Assembly: GCA_035630295.1 (NCBI GenBank)
Contig: DASQKY010000027.1
Location: forward strand, 51,417 to 115,416
Length of the DNA: 64,000 nucleotides
Direction of reading: 5' to 3'
DNA from: Acidimicrobiales bacterium
GTDB taxonomy: Bacteria; Actinomycetota; Acidimicrobiia; Acidimicrobiales; Iamiaceae
In this document: in pieces, positions 15,742 through 24,291 of the stretch
Position numbering within the stretch: position 1 is the first letter of the stretch
How the letters are laid out: every line of letters begins with the position of its first letter
Translations under genes and position numbers: made by a program
The notes under the pieces: model-generated
Seen by the model: the letters and a program-made list of their open reading frames with translations, nothing else
Database searches by the model: none
Told to the model about the DNA's origin: nothing

Positions 15742-17691
15742 TCAGCCCCGGGCCCGGGCGGCGGCCATGCGGGCGAAGGGCTCGATGCTGGCCGGGTCGG
15801 TGAGGGCGTCGGCCGACACCGCGGCCTCCGCCGGGGTGCCGGTCAGGATGCGCTTGACCGGCACCTCCAGCTTCTTGCCCGACAGGGTGCGGGGGATGGC
15901 CGGCACCACCTCCAGGCGGTCGGGCACGTGGCGGGGCGACAGCTCGGTGCGCAGGGCCCGGGCGATCCGGGCCGACAGGTCGTCGCCGGCCTCGGCCCCG
16001 GGGGCCAGGGCCACGAACAGCAGCAGCTCGCCGGTGCCCCCGTCGTCGTCCTCCAGGTGGACGACCAGGCTGTCGGCCACCTCGTCGAAGCCCTCGACCA
16101 CGGCGTAGAAGTCGGCGGTGCCCAGCCGCACGCCGCCCCGGTTGAGGGTGGCGTCGGAGCGGCCGGTGATGACCGCGGCGCCATCGGCGGTGAAGGTGAT
16201 CCAGTCGCCGTGGCGCCACACGCCGGCGTGGTCCTCGAAGTAGGCGGCCCGGTAACGCGACCCGTCGGCATCGCCCCAGAAGCCCACCGGCATGGAGGGC
16301 ATGGGGGCGGTGACCACCAGCTCGCCCAGCTCGCCGGGGGGGCACGGGGTGCCGTCGGGCCGGAACGCCTCCACCGCGCAGCCCAGCAGGCGGCAGCTGA
16401 TCTCCCCGGCCCGCACCGGCACCAGGGGCGATGCCCCCAGGAAGGCGGTGCACACGTCGGTCCCCCCGCTGATGGACGACACCGGGACACCCAGGGTGTC
16501 GTGGACCCAGCGGAACCCGGACGCCGGCAGCGGTGCCCCGGTGGAGCCGACCCAGCGGAGGGCGCCCCGCTCGGGGGCCAGCCCCTCCTTGCGGCAGGCC
16601 ATGAGGAACGGGGCCGAGGCCCCTAGCACGGTGCAGCCGGTCTCGCCGGCCAGGTCCCACAGGGTGCCCAGGTCGGGGTGGGCCGGGTCGCCGTCGAAGA
16701 GGACGACGGTGGCCCCCACCAGCAGGCCGGAGACGAGGTAGTTCCACATCATCCAGCCGGTGGTGGTGAACCAGCAGAAGCGGTCGGCGGGGGTGAGGTC
16801 CTGGTGCAGGGTGAGCACCTTGAGGTGCTCGACGGTGATGCCCCCGTGGCCGTGGACGATGGCCTTGGGCAGGCCGGTGGTGCCCGAGCTGAACAGCACG
16901 TAGAGGGGGTGGTCGAAGGGCACCGGGGTGAAGGTGGGGGGCCCGGGGTCGTCGCCGGCCAGGAGGGCCGACCACCCGTCCTCGCCGGTGGGGTCGAGGT
17001 AGGGCAGGGCCACCACGTGGCGGACCGAGGGCAGGGCCGCCCGCAGGGCGGCGACCTCGGCGGTGCGGTCGACGGCCTTGGCGCCGTAGCGGTAGCCGTC
17101 GACGGCCAGCAGGACCACGGGCTCTATCTGGGCGAAGCGGTCGATCACCGACCGGGTGCCGAACTCCGGGGCGCAGCTCGACCACACCGCCCCGATGGAG
17201 GCGGTGGCCAGGAAGGCCACCAGGGTCTCGGGCACGTTGGGGGCGTAGGCGGCCACCCGGTCGCCGGGGCCCACCCCCAGGCGCCGGAGCCCGGCCGCGG
17301 CCCGGGCCACCAGGCCGGCCAGCTCCCCCCAGGTGATCTCCGTGCCCGGGCGGGTCTGGCTGCGGGCCACCACGGCCACGTCGTCGGGCCGCTCGGCCGC
17401 CGCGGCCAGGGCGTGCTCGGCGTGGTTGAGGGTGGCGTCGGGGAACCAGCGCGCCCCCGGCATGGCCCGCTCGGCCAGCACCGCGGTGGGCCGGTCGTGC
17501 CAGCGCACCCCCAGGTCGGTGGCCACCGCCCCCCAGAAGCCGTCCAGGTCGGTGACCGACCAGGCGTGGAGCTCGGCGTAGGTGGCGTGCCCGTGGGCGG
17601 TGGCGAAGCGCCCGGCGGCGGTGGCGCTCCAGGCGTCGGCCGGGGGCCTCCACAGCACCTCGCCCCGGGCGGTGGTGGTGTCGTCGATCAT
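15742..17691 (-). CDS. Acetoacetyl-CoA synthetase
   Basis: This 649-residue AMP-forming ligase should convert acetoacetate, ATP and CoA to acetoacetyl-CoA in the cytoplasm, feeding ketone bodies or PHB-related carbon into central metabolism. Visible motifs are the AMP-binding loop YVLFSSGTTGLPKAIVHGHG and the C-terminal RTLSGKKLEVPVKRIL with the catalytic Lys. The full-length match to acetoacetate-CoA ligases includes the N-terminal LWRPPADAWSATAAGRF region and ARWFPDATLNHAEHAL. The family is related to acetyl-CoA synthetase, whose Lys is often acetylated by GNAT enzymes; a candidate is encoded at 26.5-29.1 kb. TAGCCT sits 10 nt before the ATG. Confidence 0.88.
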   Translation of the reverse strand: MIDDTTTARGEVLWRPPADAWSATAAGRFATAHGHATYAELHAWSVTDLDGFWGAVATDLGVRWHDRPTAVLAERAMPGARWFPDATLNHAEHALAAAAERPDDVAVVARSQTRPGTEITWGELAGLVARAAAGLRRLGVGPGDRVAAYAPNVPETLVAFLATASIGAVWSSCAPEFGTRSVIDRFAQIEPVVLLAVDGYRYGAKAVDRTAEVAALRAALPSVRHVVALPYLDPTGEDGWSALLAGDDPGPPTFTPVPFDHPLYVLFSSGTTGLPKAIVHGHGGITVEHLKVLTLHQDLTPADRFCWFTTTGWMMWNYLVSGLLVGATVVLFDGDPAHPDLGTLWDLAGETGCTVLGASAPFLMACRKEGLAPERGALRWVGSTGAPLPASGFRWVHDTLGVPVSSISGGTDVCTAFLGASPLVPVRAGEISCRLLGCAVEAFRPDGTPCPPGELGELVVTAPMPSMPVGFWGDADGSRYRAAYFEDHAGVWRHGDWITFTADGAAVITGRSDATLNRGGVRLGTADFYAVVEGFDEVADSLVVHLEDDDGGTGELLLFVALAPGAEAGDDLSARIARALRTELSPRHVPDRLEVVPAIPRTLSGKKLEVPVKRILTGTPAEAAVSADALTDPASIEPFARMAAARARG

Positions 17692-17773
17692 GGCGGAGGC
17701 GAGGCTACGGCCCCGGCCCGGGCGCGGCGGAGCCCGCGCCGCCGGGGCGCGGGCTCCGTGACGGTGGTGCGCC

Positions 17774-18355
17774 TCAGCCCAGGTTGGAGGCGACGAACTC
17801 CCAGTTCACCAGGTGGTCCAGGTAGGTGTTGAGGAAGTCGGGCCGCTTGTTGCGGAAGTCGATGTAGTAGGCGTGCTCCCACACGTCGACGGTCAGCAGA
17901 GCCCGCACGTCGTGGTTGAGGGGCAGGTCGGCGTTGGGGGTCTTCATGACCTTCAGGCCGCCCTCGCCGTCGTCGGCCAGCCAGGCCCAGCCCGAGCCGA
18001 ACTGGCCCATGCCAGCGGCGATGAACTCCTCGCGGAAGGCCGCGTAGCCGCCGAAGGCCGAGCCGATCCGGTCGGCCAGCTCACCGGTGGGCTCGCCCCC
18101 CCCGTCGGGGCTCATGCACTCCCAGAAGAACGAGTGGTTCCAGTGCTGGCCGGCCTGGTTGAACAGGGGGCCGTCGGAGGCCTTGACGATCTCCTCCAGG
18201 GATGCGTTCTCGTGCTCGGTCCCGGCGATGAGCTCGTTGAGCTTGTCGACGTAGGCCTTGTGGTGCTTCCCGTGGTGGAACTCGAGGGTCTCGCGCGACA
18301 TGTGGGGGGCGAGGGCGTCGAGGTCGTAGGGGAGATCAGGGAGGGAGAACGCCAT
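17774..18355 (-). CDS. sodB: Superoxide dismutase, iron type
   Basis: This 193-residue cytoplasmic enzyme disproportionates superoxide. Metal ligands are His27, His74, Asp157 and His161 in the motifs LEFHHGKHH, HWNHSFFWECMSP and DVWEHAYYIDF. Gln70 in AGQHWNH sits where iron enzymes place the outer-sphere Gln, so Fe (or cambialistic) use is more likely than Mn; this is inferred. No signal peptide is seen. The ATG at 18355 has AAAGGAA upstream. Confidence 0.95.
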   Translation of the reverse strand: MAFSLPDLPYDLDALAPHMSRETLEFHHGKHHKAYVDKLNELIAGTEHENASLEEIVKASDGPLFNQAGQHWNHSFFWECMSPDGGGEPTGELADRIGSAFGGYAAFREEFIAAGMGQFGSGWAWLADDGEGGLKVMKTPNADLPLNHDVRALLTVDVWEHAYYIDFRNKRPDFLNTYLDHLVNWEFVASNLG

Positions 18356-18460
18356 GCGGCATGTTCCTTTCGTGTGGATCGCGATCGACTCTACCGGTGG
18401 GGTCCGGACCGGGGCACCGGCGCTCCCGGCGCCGGGGGCGGAGGTGGCGCGGCGCTCGTG

Positions 18461-19888
18461 TCAGTCGCGCCCGGGGCGACGGTCGGGCCCGGCGGCGTCG
18501 TCCGAGGCGCCCGGGGGCAGGGCCCGGGCCAGCTCCTCGGGGCTGGGGTCGTGGGGCCGGCGGGCGGCGGCGGGGAGCAGGTCGACCAGGGCGGCCATGA
18601 TCCGCTTGGTGTCGGCGTCGGGGCTGCGGTGCTTGAGCTCCACCGGCGGCCCCACCCGGATGCGGACGGTGGGCGGGTCGGCGATGGCGGTGACGTTGGG
18701 GAACCGTGCGTTGCGGGGCCACACCCGCTCGGTGCCCCACAGGCCGACGGGGATGACCGGCACCTTGGCCAGGGCGGCCAGGCGGGCCGCCCCCCACCGG
18801 CCCCGCAGCTCGGGGTCGTAGAAGGCCCGGCCCCGGGGGATGGTGCCCTGGGGCATGAGGGCCACCAGCTCGCCGGCGGCCAGGGCGTCGGCCGCGGCCC
18901 GCAGGGGCTCGTCGGAGCCGGTGCCCCGGTCGACCCGGATGCCGCCCAGGGCGGTGGCGATCTGGCCCACCACCGGGGCGTCGAACACCTCCTTCTTCCC
19001 CAGGAAGCGCACCGGCCGGCCCACCCGGGCCAGGGCGAAGCCGATGGCCAGCGGGTCGAAGTAGCTGCGGTGGTTGCCGACGATGATGGCCGGCCCCCGG
19101 TCCGGGATGTGGTCGAGGCCGTCGACGTCCCAGCGGACCCACGGGAACAGGCGGGGCTGGGCCAGGAGCTGCACCGCCCGCTGGGGCTCCACGCCGGCCA
19201 GCTTGGGCACGCCGGCCGGGACGTCGAAGTGCTGGCTGGGCCAGCGGCGCAGGGCCGCCACCACCCGCAGGCGGGGGTCGGGGTTGACGGCCACGGCGTG
19301 GCGCACGGCCGAGAGCAGGGGCACGTCGTAGACGCTGTCGGAGTAGGCGTAGCTGGCCCGGAGGTCGACGTCGTGGGCCGCGGCCCAGTCCCGCACCGCG
19401 GCCAGCTTGCCCGGGCCCCACACGAAGTGGCCGTCGACGGTGCCGTCGTAGGCCCCGTCGCGCTCGCCGTAGCGGGTGGCGATGACGTCGTCGAAGCCCA
19501 ACGCCGTGGCCAGGGGCTCGACCAGGTCGAACGGCGACGTGGTGGCCATGACCACCGGGCGGCCAGCGGCGTGGTGCTCGTCGACCAGGAGGCGGGCGAA
19601 GGGCAGCACGTCGTCGACCAGTCGCTCGGCCGCCACCCGCCCGGCCTGGCGCACCGCCTCCCGGTTCCAGCCGGTGGCCACCCGGGCCATCTGCCGGGTC
19701 AGGATCATGGAGGGCAGGGTCTCGCCGACCACGTCGAAGACCTTGTAGACCAGCGACTCCCCGGGGACGGGCCGGTCGGACACCACCCCCGCGGCCCGCA
19801 GGGCCTGGGTGATGACCGGGCCACTGGCCCCCTTCAGCAGCGTGCGGTCGAGGTCGAAGAACGCCGCGGCGCGCGAGGGGGAGGGCAC
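18461..19888 (-). CDS. HAD-IB phosphatase fused to PlsC-like acyltransferase
   Basis: This 475-residue fusion has an N-terminal HAD-IB domain with an intact motif FFDLDRTL (Asp12, Asp14), ATTSPFD and YSDSVYDVPLL, then from about residue 245 a 1-acyl-glycerol-3-phosphate acyltransferase domain with NHRSYFD (HX4D, His273-Asp278), GGIRVDRG and MPQGTIPRG. Comparable fusions in mycobacteria make or remodel phosphatidic acid. The separate lipid operon at 6-12 kb encodes the same pair of activities on different polypeptides. The GTG start lies 6 nt after TAGCAT. Confidence 0.88.
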   Translation of the reverse strand: MPSPSRAAAFFDLDRTLLKGASGPVITQALRAAGVVSDRPVPGESLVYKVFDVVGETLPSMILTRQMARVATGWNREAVRQAGRVAAERLVDDVLPFARLLVDEHHAAGRPVVMATTSPFDLVEPLATALGFDDVIATRYGERDGAYDGTVDGHFVWGPGKLAAVRDWAAAHDVDLRASYAYSDSVYDVPLLSAVRHAVAVNPDPRLRVVAALRRWPSQHFDVPAGVPKLAGVEPQRAVQLLAQPRLFPWVRWDVDGLDHIPDRGPAIIVGNHRSYFDPLAIGFALARVGRPVRFLGKKEVFDAPVVGQIATALGGIRVDRGTGSDEPLRAAADALAAGELVALMPQGTIPRGRAFYDPELRGRWGAARLAALAKVPVIPVGLWGTERVWPRNARFPNVTAIADPPTVRIRVGPPVELKHRSPDADTKRIMAALVDLLPAAARRPHDPSPEELARALPPGASDDAAGPDRRPGRD

Positions 19889-19894
19889 ACGGCG

Positions 19895-19900
19895 ATGCTA
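19895..19900 (-). promoter_or_regulatory. -10 box, leaderless promoter
   Basis: TAGCAT on the minus strand, 6 nt before GTG 19888. Confidence 0.45.
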
Positions 19901-19965
19901 GCGACGGGGGTCGCGGGCCACCCCGGGGCACCGGCGCCGTCACCCGGGCACGCCAGACTGCCGGG

Positions 19966-20946
19966 ATGGACCTGCGCCAGCTCGCCGCCCTGGCGGCCGT
20001 GGCCGACCACCGGTCGTTCTCGGCCGCGGCCCGGGCCCTCCACACCGTGCAGTCCAACGTGTCCAGCCACATCGCCAACCTGGAGCGGGAGCTGGGGGTC
20101 GCCCTGGTCGACCGGGCCACCGGCGACCTGACCGAGCAGGGCCGCCTGGTGCTGGACCGGGCCCGGCGGGTGCAGGCCGAGCTGGACGCGGTGGCCGCCG
20201 ACCTGGCCGCCCACGCCGGCACCGTCACCGGCCGGGTGCGGCTGGGGATGATCGGCACCGTCGGGGCCTGGCTCCTGCCCCTCCTCATCCCCGACCTGGC
20301 CCGCTCGCACCCCGGCATCCACCTGGTGGTGGTGGACGCCACCACCACCTCCCTCATCCCCCAGGTGGTGGCCGGCACCCTCGACGTCGCGGTGGTGAAC
20401 CTGCCCGTCACCGCCCCCGACCTGCGGGCCGAGCCGCTGTTCGAGGAGGAGCGGGTGGTGCTGGCCCCGCCCGGCCACCCCCTGGCCCGCCGCCGGGGCG
20501 CCCGGGTCCCCCTGGCCGAGCTGGCCCGCCACCCCCTCCTGCTGGAGCCCCCGGGCACCGCCTTCCGCGACGACCTCGACTCGGCCGCGGCCCGGGTGGG
20601 GGTGGAGCTGACCGCCCTGGCCGAGATCGACGGCATGCGGGCCCTGGCCGCCCTGGCCCAGGAGGGCTTCGGGGCCGCGGTGCTGCCCGCCACCGCCGCC
20701 CCCATCCCGCCGCCGACGGGCTGGCGCCGCCTGGAGGTGACCGGCCTCGGGCCCCGCACCGTGGGCCTGGCCACCAGCCGGCGCAGCCGCCCCACCGCCC
20801 CGGCCCGGGCCGCCACCGCCGAGCTGCGCACCCTCCTGGCCGCCGAGGTGCCCACCCGCCCCGGCCTCCGCCTCCTGGCCCCCGGCGAGGGCGACGACGG
20901 CGACGCGGCGTCGACCGGGGCTGATCCCCCGCTCCCGGCGGGGTGA
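19966..20946 (+). CDS. LysR-family transcriptional regulator
   Basis: This 326-residue regulator has an N-terminal winged HTH (MDLRQLAALAAVADHRSFS, then ALHTVQSNVSSHIANLEREL) and a two-lobe periplasmic-binding-like effector domain with VRLGMIGTVGAWLLPLLIP and LDVAVVNLPVTAPDL. It is divergent from the HAD-acyltransferase fusion (78 bp gap), the usual arrangement for a LysR target, although the citrate synthase gene also follows 94 bp downstream. The effector is unknown. CAGACT ends 6 nt before the ATG, suggesting a leaderless transcript. Confidence 0.9.
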   Translation: MDLRQLAALAAVADHRSFSAAARALHTVQSNVSSHIANLERELGVALVDRATGDLTEQGRLVLDRARRVQAELDAVAADLAAHAGTVTGRVRLGMIGTVGAWLLPLLIPDLARSHPGIHLVVVDATTTSLIPQVVAGTLDVAVVNLPVTAPDLRAEPLFEEERVVLAPPGHPLARRRGARVPLAELARHPLLLEPPGTAFRDDLDSAAARVGVELTALAEIDGMRALAALAQEGFGAAVLPATAAPIPPPTGWRRLEVTGLGPRTVGLATSRRSRPTAPARAATAELRTLLAAEVPTRPGLRLLAPGEGDDGDAASTGADPPLPAG

Positions 20947-20997
20947 GCAGGGCCGGAAGGGCCGGCCGCGACGGTCACGGTCCCCGGCGCCGCCCTC

Positions 20998-21003
20998 TAG
21001 ATT
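20998..21003 (+). promoter_or_regulatory. -10 box of citrate synthase promoter
   Basis: TAGATT followed by a ~30-nt leader with GAGGA before GTG 21041. Unlike most neighbours, this gene has a leader. Confidence 0.4.
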
Positions 21004-21040
21004 GGGCCTCGCCCCTGGACCGACAGCGAGGACCTCCGAC

Positions 21041-22309
21041 GTGGCCGAGAGCGTGACGATCACCGACAACCGCACCGGCGAAACGATGGAGATCCCGATC
21101 GTCAACGGCGGGATCGACTCGTCGCAGTGGAAGAAGCTGCTGGGCAACACCTGGTTCTACGACCCGGGCTACACCTCGACCGCGGCCACCTCGTCGGCCA
21201 TCACCGAGATCGACGGCGACGCCGGCATCCTCCGCTACCGGGGCTACCCCATCGAGGAGCTGGCCCAGAAGTCCTCGTACCTCGAGGTGGCCTACCTGCT
21301 CATCTTCGGCGAGCTCCCCACCGAGGAGGAGTTCACCCCCTGGGCCCACGACATCACGTACCACACGTTCATCCACGAGAACGTGCGCAAGCGGTTCCTG
21401 GAGGGCTTCCACCACGACGCCCACCCCATGGGCATGCTGGTCTCGGCCATCGCCGCCCTGTCCACCTTCTACCCGGACGCCAAGAGCATCGGCGACGAGG
21501 ACAACCGCTACCGCCAGACGGTGCGCCTCATCGCCAAGATGCCGACCCTGGCCGCGGCCTGCCACCGCTTCAGCGTGGGCATGCCCTTCGTCTACCCCGA
21601 CAACTCGCTCGGCTTCTGCGCCAACTTCCTGTCGATGATGTGGAAGATCGCCGAGCCCCGCTACGACGCCAACTACGCCCTGGCCCACGCCCTCGACACG
21701 CTGTTCATCCTCCACGCCGACCACGAGCTCAACTGCGGCACCGCCACCATGCGGATGATCGGCTCCTCCAACGCCGATCCCTACTCGGCCGCCGCCGGCG
21801 CCGCCGCCGCCCTGTACGGCCCCCGCCACGGCGGGGCCAACGAGGCCGTCATCAAGATGCTCACCGAGATCGGCAGCATCGAGAACGTGCCCGCCTTCGT
21901 CGACGCCGTGAAGGAGGGCAAGGGCAAGCTCCAGGGCTTCGGCCACCGGGTGTACAAGAACTACGACCCCCGGGCCCGGATCATCAAGACGACGGCGGAG
22001 GAGGTCTTCGCCGTCACCGGCAAGAACCCCCTGCTCGACATCGCCCTGAAGCTCGAGGAGGTCGCCCTCTCCGACGAGTACTTCAAGAGCCGGCGGCTGT
22101 ACCCCAACGTGGACTTCTACTCGGGCCTCATCTACCAGGCCATGGGCTTCCCCACCGAGATGTTCACCGTGCTCTTCGCCATCCCCCGCATGGCCGGTTG
22201 GCTGGCCCACTGGAAGGAGCTGATGGAGCAGGACCAGAAGATCGCCCGGCCCCGCCAGCTCTACACCGGCGCCCCCGAGCGGTCCTACGTGTCCATGGAG
22301 GACCGCTGA
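21041..22309 (+). CDS. gltA: Citrate synthase
   Basis: This 422-residue TCA enzyme condenses oxaloacetate and acetyl-CoA. It has the type II hexameric signature: the N-terminal all-beta region with IDGDAGILRYRGYPIEELA, catalytic His regions in ILHADHELNCGT and GFGHRVYKNYDPRA, and the active-site Asp region in NVDFYSGLIYQAMGFP. The GTG at 21041 is preferred over an upstream frame because GAGGA lies just before it. It is followed after 32 bp by an RDD protein, apparently unrelated in function. Type II enzymes are usually regulated by NADH or 2-oxoglutarate. Confidence 0.95.
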   Translation: MAESVTITDNRTGETMEIPIVNGGIDSSQWKKLLGNTWFYDPGYTSTAATSSAITEIDGDAGILRYRGYPIEELAQKSSYLEVAYLLIFGELPTEEEFTPWAHDITYHTFIHENVRKRFLEGFHHDAHPMGMLVSAIAALSTFYPDAKSIGDEDNRYRQTVRLIAKMPTLAAACHRFSVGMPFVYPDNSLGFCANFLSMMWKIAEPRYDANYALAHALDTLFILHADHELNCGTATMRMIGSSNADPYSAAAGAAAALYGPRHGGANEAVIKMLTEIGSIENVPAFVDAVKEGKGKLQGFGHRVYKNYDPRARIIKTTAEEVFAVTGKNPLLDIALKLEEVALSDEYFKSRRLYPNVDFYSGLIYQAMGFPTEMFTVLFAIPRMAGWLAHWKELMEQDQKIARPRQLYTGAPERSYVSMEDR

Positions 22310-22341
22310 CCGCTCCGGTCGGATCCCCGGGGCCCGTCCCC

Positions 22342-23406
22342 GTGGGCTGGGCCCGTCCGGCGCCCACCCGGCGGGACGCCCCGCTCGGGCGCCGCGCCGC
22401 GGCCCGGGCCATCGACGTGGCCCTCGTCCTCCTCGTGGCCTACGTCGCCGGACGGTTCGTGCCCGGTGAGCGGGTGGTGGCCCGCCTGGTCCTGGCCCTG
22501 GCGGCCATGACGGCCTACGAGGCGCTGTTCGTCATCCAGCTCCGGGCCACCCCGGGGAAGCTGGCCACCGCCCTGCGGGTGGCCGAGCTGGACCGGGTGC
22601 GGGTCGACCAGGGCACGGCCTGGATCCGGGGGGCCGTCACCAGCGCCGGGACGGCGGCCGTGGTGCTGGCCGTCGTGCCCGGGGGCCTGGCCGGAACCCG
22701 GGGCGTGCTGCCGGCCGCCCTGCGGGCCCTGCTCGACAGCGGGGCCGGCCTGCTGCTGGGCGGGGCGCTCCTGGTGGTGGCGGCCGCCTACGTGATGGGC
22801 ATCGTCACCGCCCCCCTCCACCGGGGGATCGCCGACCGGGTGGCCGGCACCGTGGTCGTGCCGTTCGAGGCCCCCGAGCTCGTCACCAGCCAGGAGGTGG
22901 GCGCCGGCACCGAGGCCCGCCGCCCCCGGCCCCACACGGCGTGGGGCCCGGTGGCCCGGCCCGACGCCAGGCGCCGGGCCCGCACCGCCCGACTCGACGA
23001 CGCGCCACTGCTGGTCGTGGGCCTGGTGGCGGTGATCGTGGCCTGGGCCCTCGACCCCACCACCCTGGTCACCCTCCTGGGCCTGCGGGTGCCGGTGGTG
23101 GCCGCCGCCCTGGTGGTGGCCTGGTCGGCCCTGCTGGTGGTGGACGAGACGTGGCGCATCGCCCGCGACGCCGGCACCGCCGGCCACCGTCGCGAGGGGC
23201 TGGCCGTGGTCGACGAGGCCACCGGCGAGGCTCCCGGCCGCGGCCGGGCCCTGGCCCGGGCCGTGGTGCTGGGCGTGTTCTGGCTGTTCCCCCCGCTGTT
23301 GCCCGTCCTGCTGCTGTGGGTCGAGCTCAGCCCCACCGGCCAGGGTCCCCACGACCTGGTGGCCGGGACCGTGGTGGTCGAGGTGCCGGGCCGGGGGCCG
23401 GCCTGA
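22342..23406 (+). CDS. Duplicated RDD-domain membrane protein
   Basis: This 354-residue protein contains two RDD-like membrane modules. The first has ARAIDVALVLLVAYVAGRF, an ATPGKLATALRV turn and HRGIADRVAGTVVV. The second ends in GQGPHDLVAGTVVVEV after hydrophobic helices, so the gene appears to be an internal duplication with five or six membrane helices. RDD proteins are small membrane proteins of unclear role, sometimes linked to transport. Its stop overlaps the rhomboid start by one base (TGATG). The start is uncertain because no ribosome site is visible. Confidence 0.7.
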   Translation: MGWARPAPTRRDAPLGRRAAARAIDVALVLLVAYVAGRFVPGERVVARLVLALAAMTAYEALFVIQLRATPGKLATALRVAELDRVRVDQGTAWIRGAVTSAGTAAVVLAVVPGGLAGTRGVLPAALRALLDSGAGLLLGGALLVVAAAYVMGIVTAPLHRGIADRVAGTVVVPFEAPELVTSQEVGAGTEARRPRPHTAWGPVARPDARRRARTARLDDAPLLVVGLVAVIVAWALDPTTLVTLLGLRVPVVAAALVVAWSALLVVDETWRIARDAGTAGHRREGLAVVDEATGEAPGRGRALARAVVLGVFWLFPPLLPVLLLWVELSPTGQGPHDLVAGTVVVEVPGRGPA

Positions 23407-24242
23407 TGGCCCTGGCCACCCTGCCCCTGCGCGACGAGAGCCCCCGGCGAGCCGTGCCCTGGGTGGTGCTCACGCTCATCGGCCTCAACGTGGCCGTCTT
23501 CCTGTTCCTCCAGCCGGCATCGCTGCAGCAGGGCAAGGTCGACACCGACACCCTGACCGCCACCGAGGACCGGGCCCTGAGCGAGCACACCTCGGCCTGG
23601 GGGGTGGTCCCGTGCGAGGTCCGGGTGCTGGAGTCCCGCAGCGAGGGGGCCCGGTGCACCAGCGACGCCGACCGGCCCATCGTCGACGGCAAGCCCATCC
23701 TGGCCACCCTGCTGACCGCCCTGTTCCTGCACGGCAGCCTCCAGCACCTCGGCTTCAACATGCTGTTCCTGTGGGTGTTCGGGGCCGCGGTGGAGGACCG
23801 CCTGGGACCGGGCCCCTTCCTGGGGCTGTACCTGGTCGGCGGCCTGCTCGGGAACCTGGCCTACGTGCTGGCCAACGCCGGCTCCGCCGCGCCCGCCATC
23901 GGCGCCTCGGGGGCCATCTCGGCGGCCATGGGCGCCTTCCTGGTCCGGGGCCCCCGCCGACGCATCCTCTCCTTCGTCCAGCCCCTGCCACTGGTGGTGG
24001 TGGCCCTGCCGGCCTGGGCCTTCCTGGCCCCCTACCTGGTGAGCCAGTTCGCAACCCCCGACGACGCCCGGGTGGCCTGGCAGGCCCACGTGGGGGGGAT
24101 GGTGGCCGGCATCGTGGGCGGCGCGGTGCTGGGCTGGCTGGTCCCCCGGGCCGGGCACTGGCGCCGCCGGCGCCGGCCCCCGGTCGAGGCCCGTCCCGAC
24201 CCGTCGTCGTGGACCGTCCCCGCCGCCCCGCCCCCGGCCTGA
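23406..24242 (+). CDS. Rhomboid family intramembrane serine protease
   Basis: This 278-residue polytopic protease has the catalytic Ser in GASG (Ser168) and catalytic His in AHVGGMVAG (His228), with HGSLQHLGFNMLF providing the oxyanion Asn (Asn118) on helix 2. It cleaves single-pass membrane proteins inside the bilayer. A hydrophilic loop of about 90 residues between helix 1 and helix 2 contains two cysteines. The Pro-rich C-tail is cytoplasmic. It is coupled to the RDD protein by TGATG, suggesting a membrane-protein quality or signalling unit. Substrates are unknown. Confidence 0.88.
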   Translation: MALATLPLRDESPRRAVPWVVLTLIGLNVAVFLFLQPASLQQGKVDTDTLTATEDRALSEHTSAWGVVPCEVRVLESRSEGARCTSDADRPIVDGKPILATLLTALFLHGSLQHLGFNMLFLWVFGAAVEDRLGPGPFLGLYLVGGLLGNLAYVLANAGSAAPAIGASGAISAAMGAFLVRGPRRRILSFVQPLPLVVVALPAWAFLAPYLVSQFATPDDARVAWQAHVGGMVAGIVGGAVLGWLVPRAGHWRRRRRPPVEARPDPSSWTVPAAPPPA

Positions 24243-24291
24243 CCCGCCGCCGCCCCGGCCTGCGGCCCGTCCGGCGGGGCGCCGGTCAGGC
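24237..24291. terminator. Bidirectional hairpin containing both convergent stop codons
   Basis: GCCTGACC (24237-24244) and GGTCAGGC (24284-24291) are perfectly complementary. The rhomboid TGA (24240-24242) is in the left arm and the quinone oxidoreductase TGA (24286-24288) is in the right arm. The GC-rich interior can extend the stem imperfectly. Confidence 0.5.

Noticed and set aside
18377-18386. Palindrome GATCGCGATC upstream of the superoxide dismutase gene
   Set aside because: Only 10 bp, made of common tetramers and not placed at a clear promoter.
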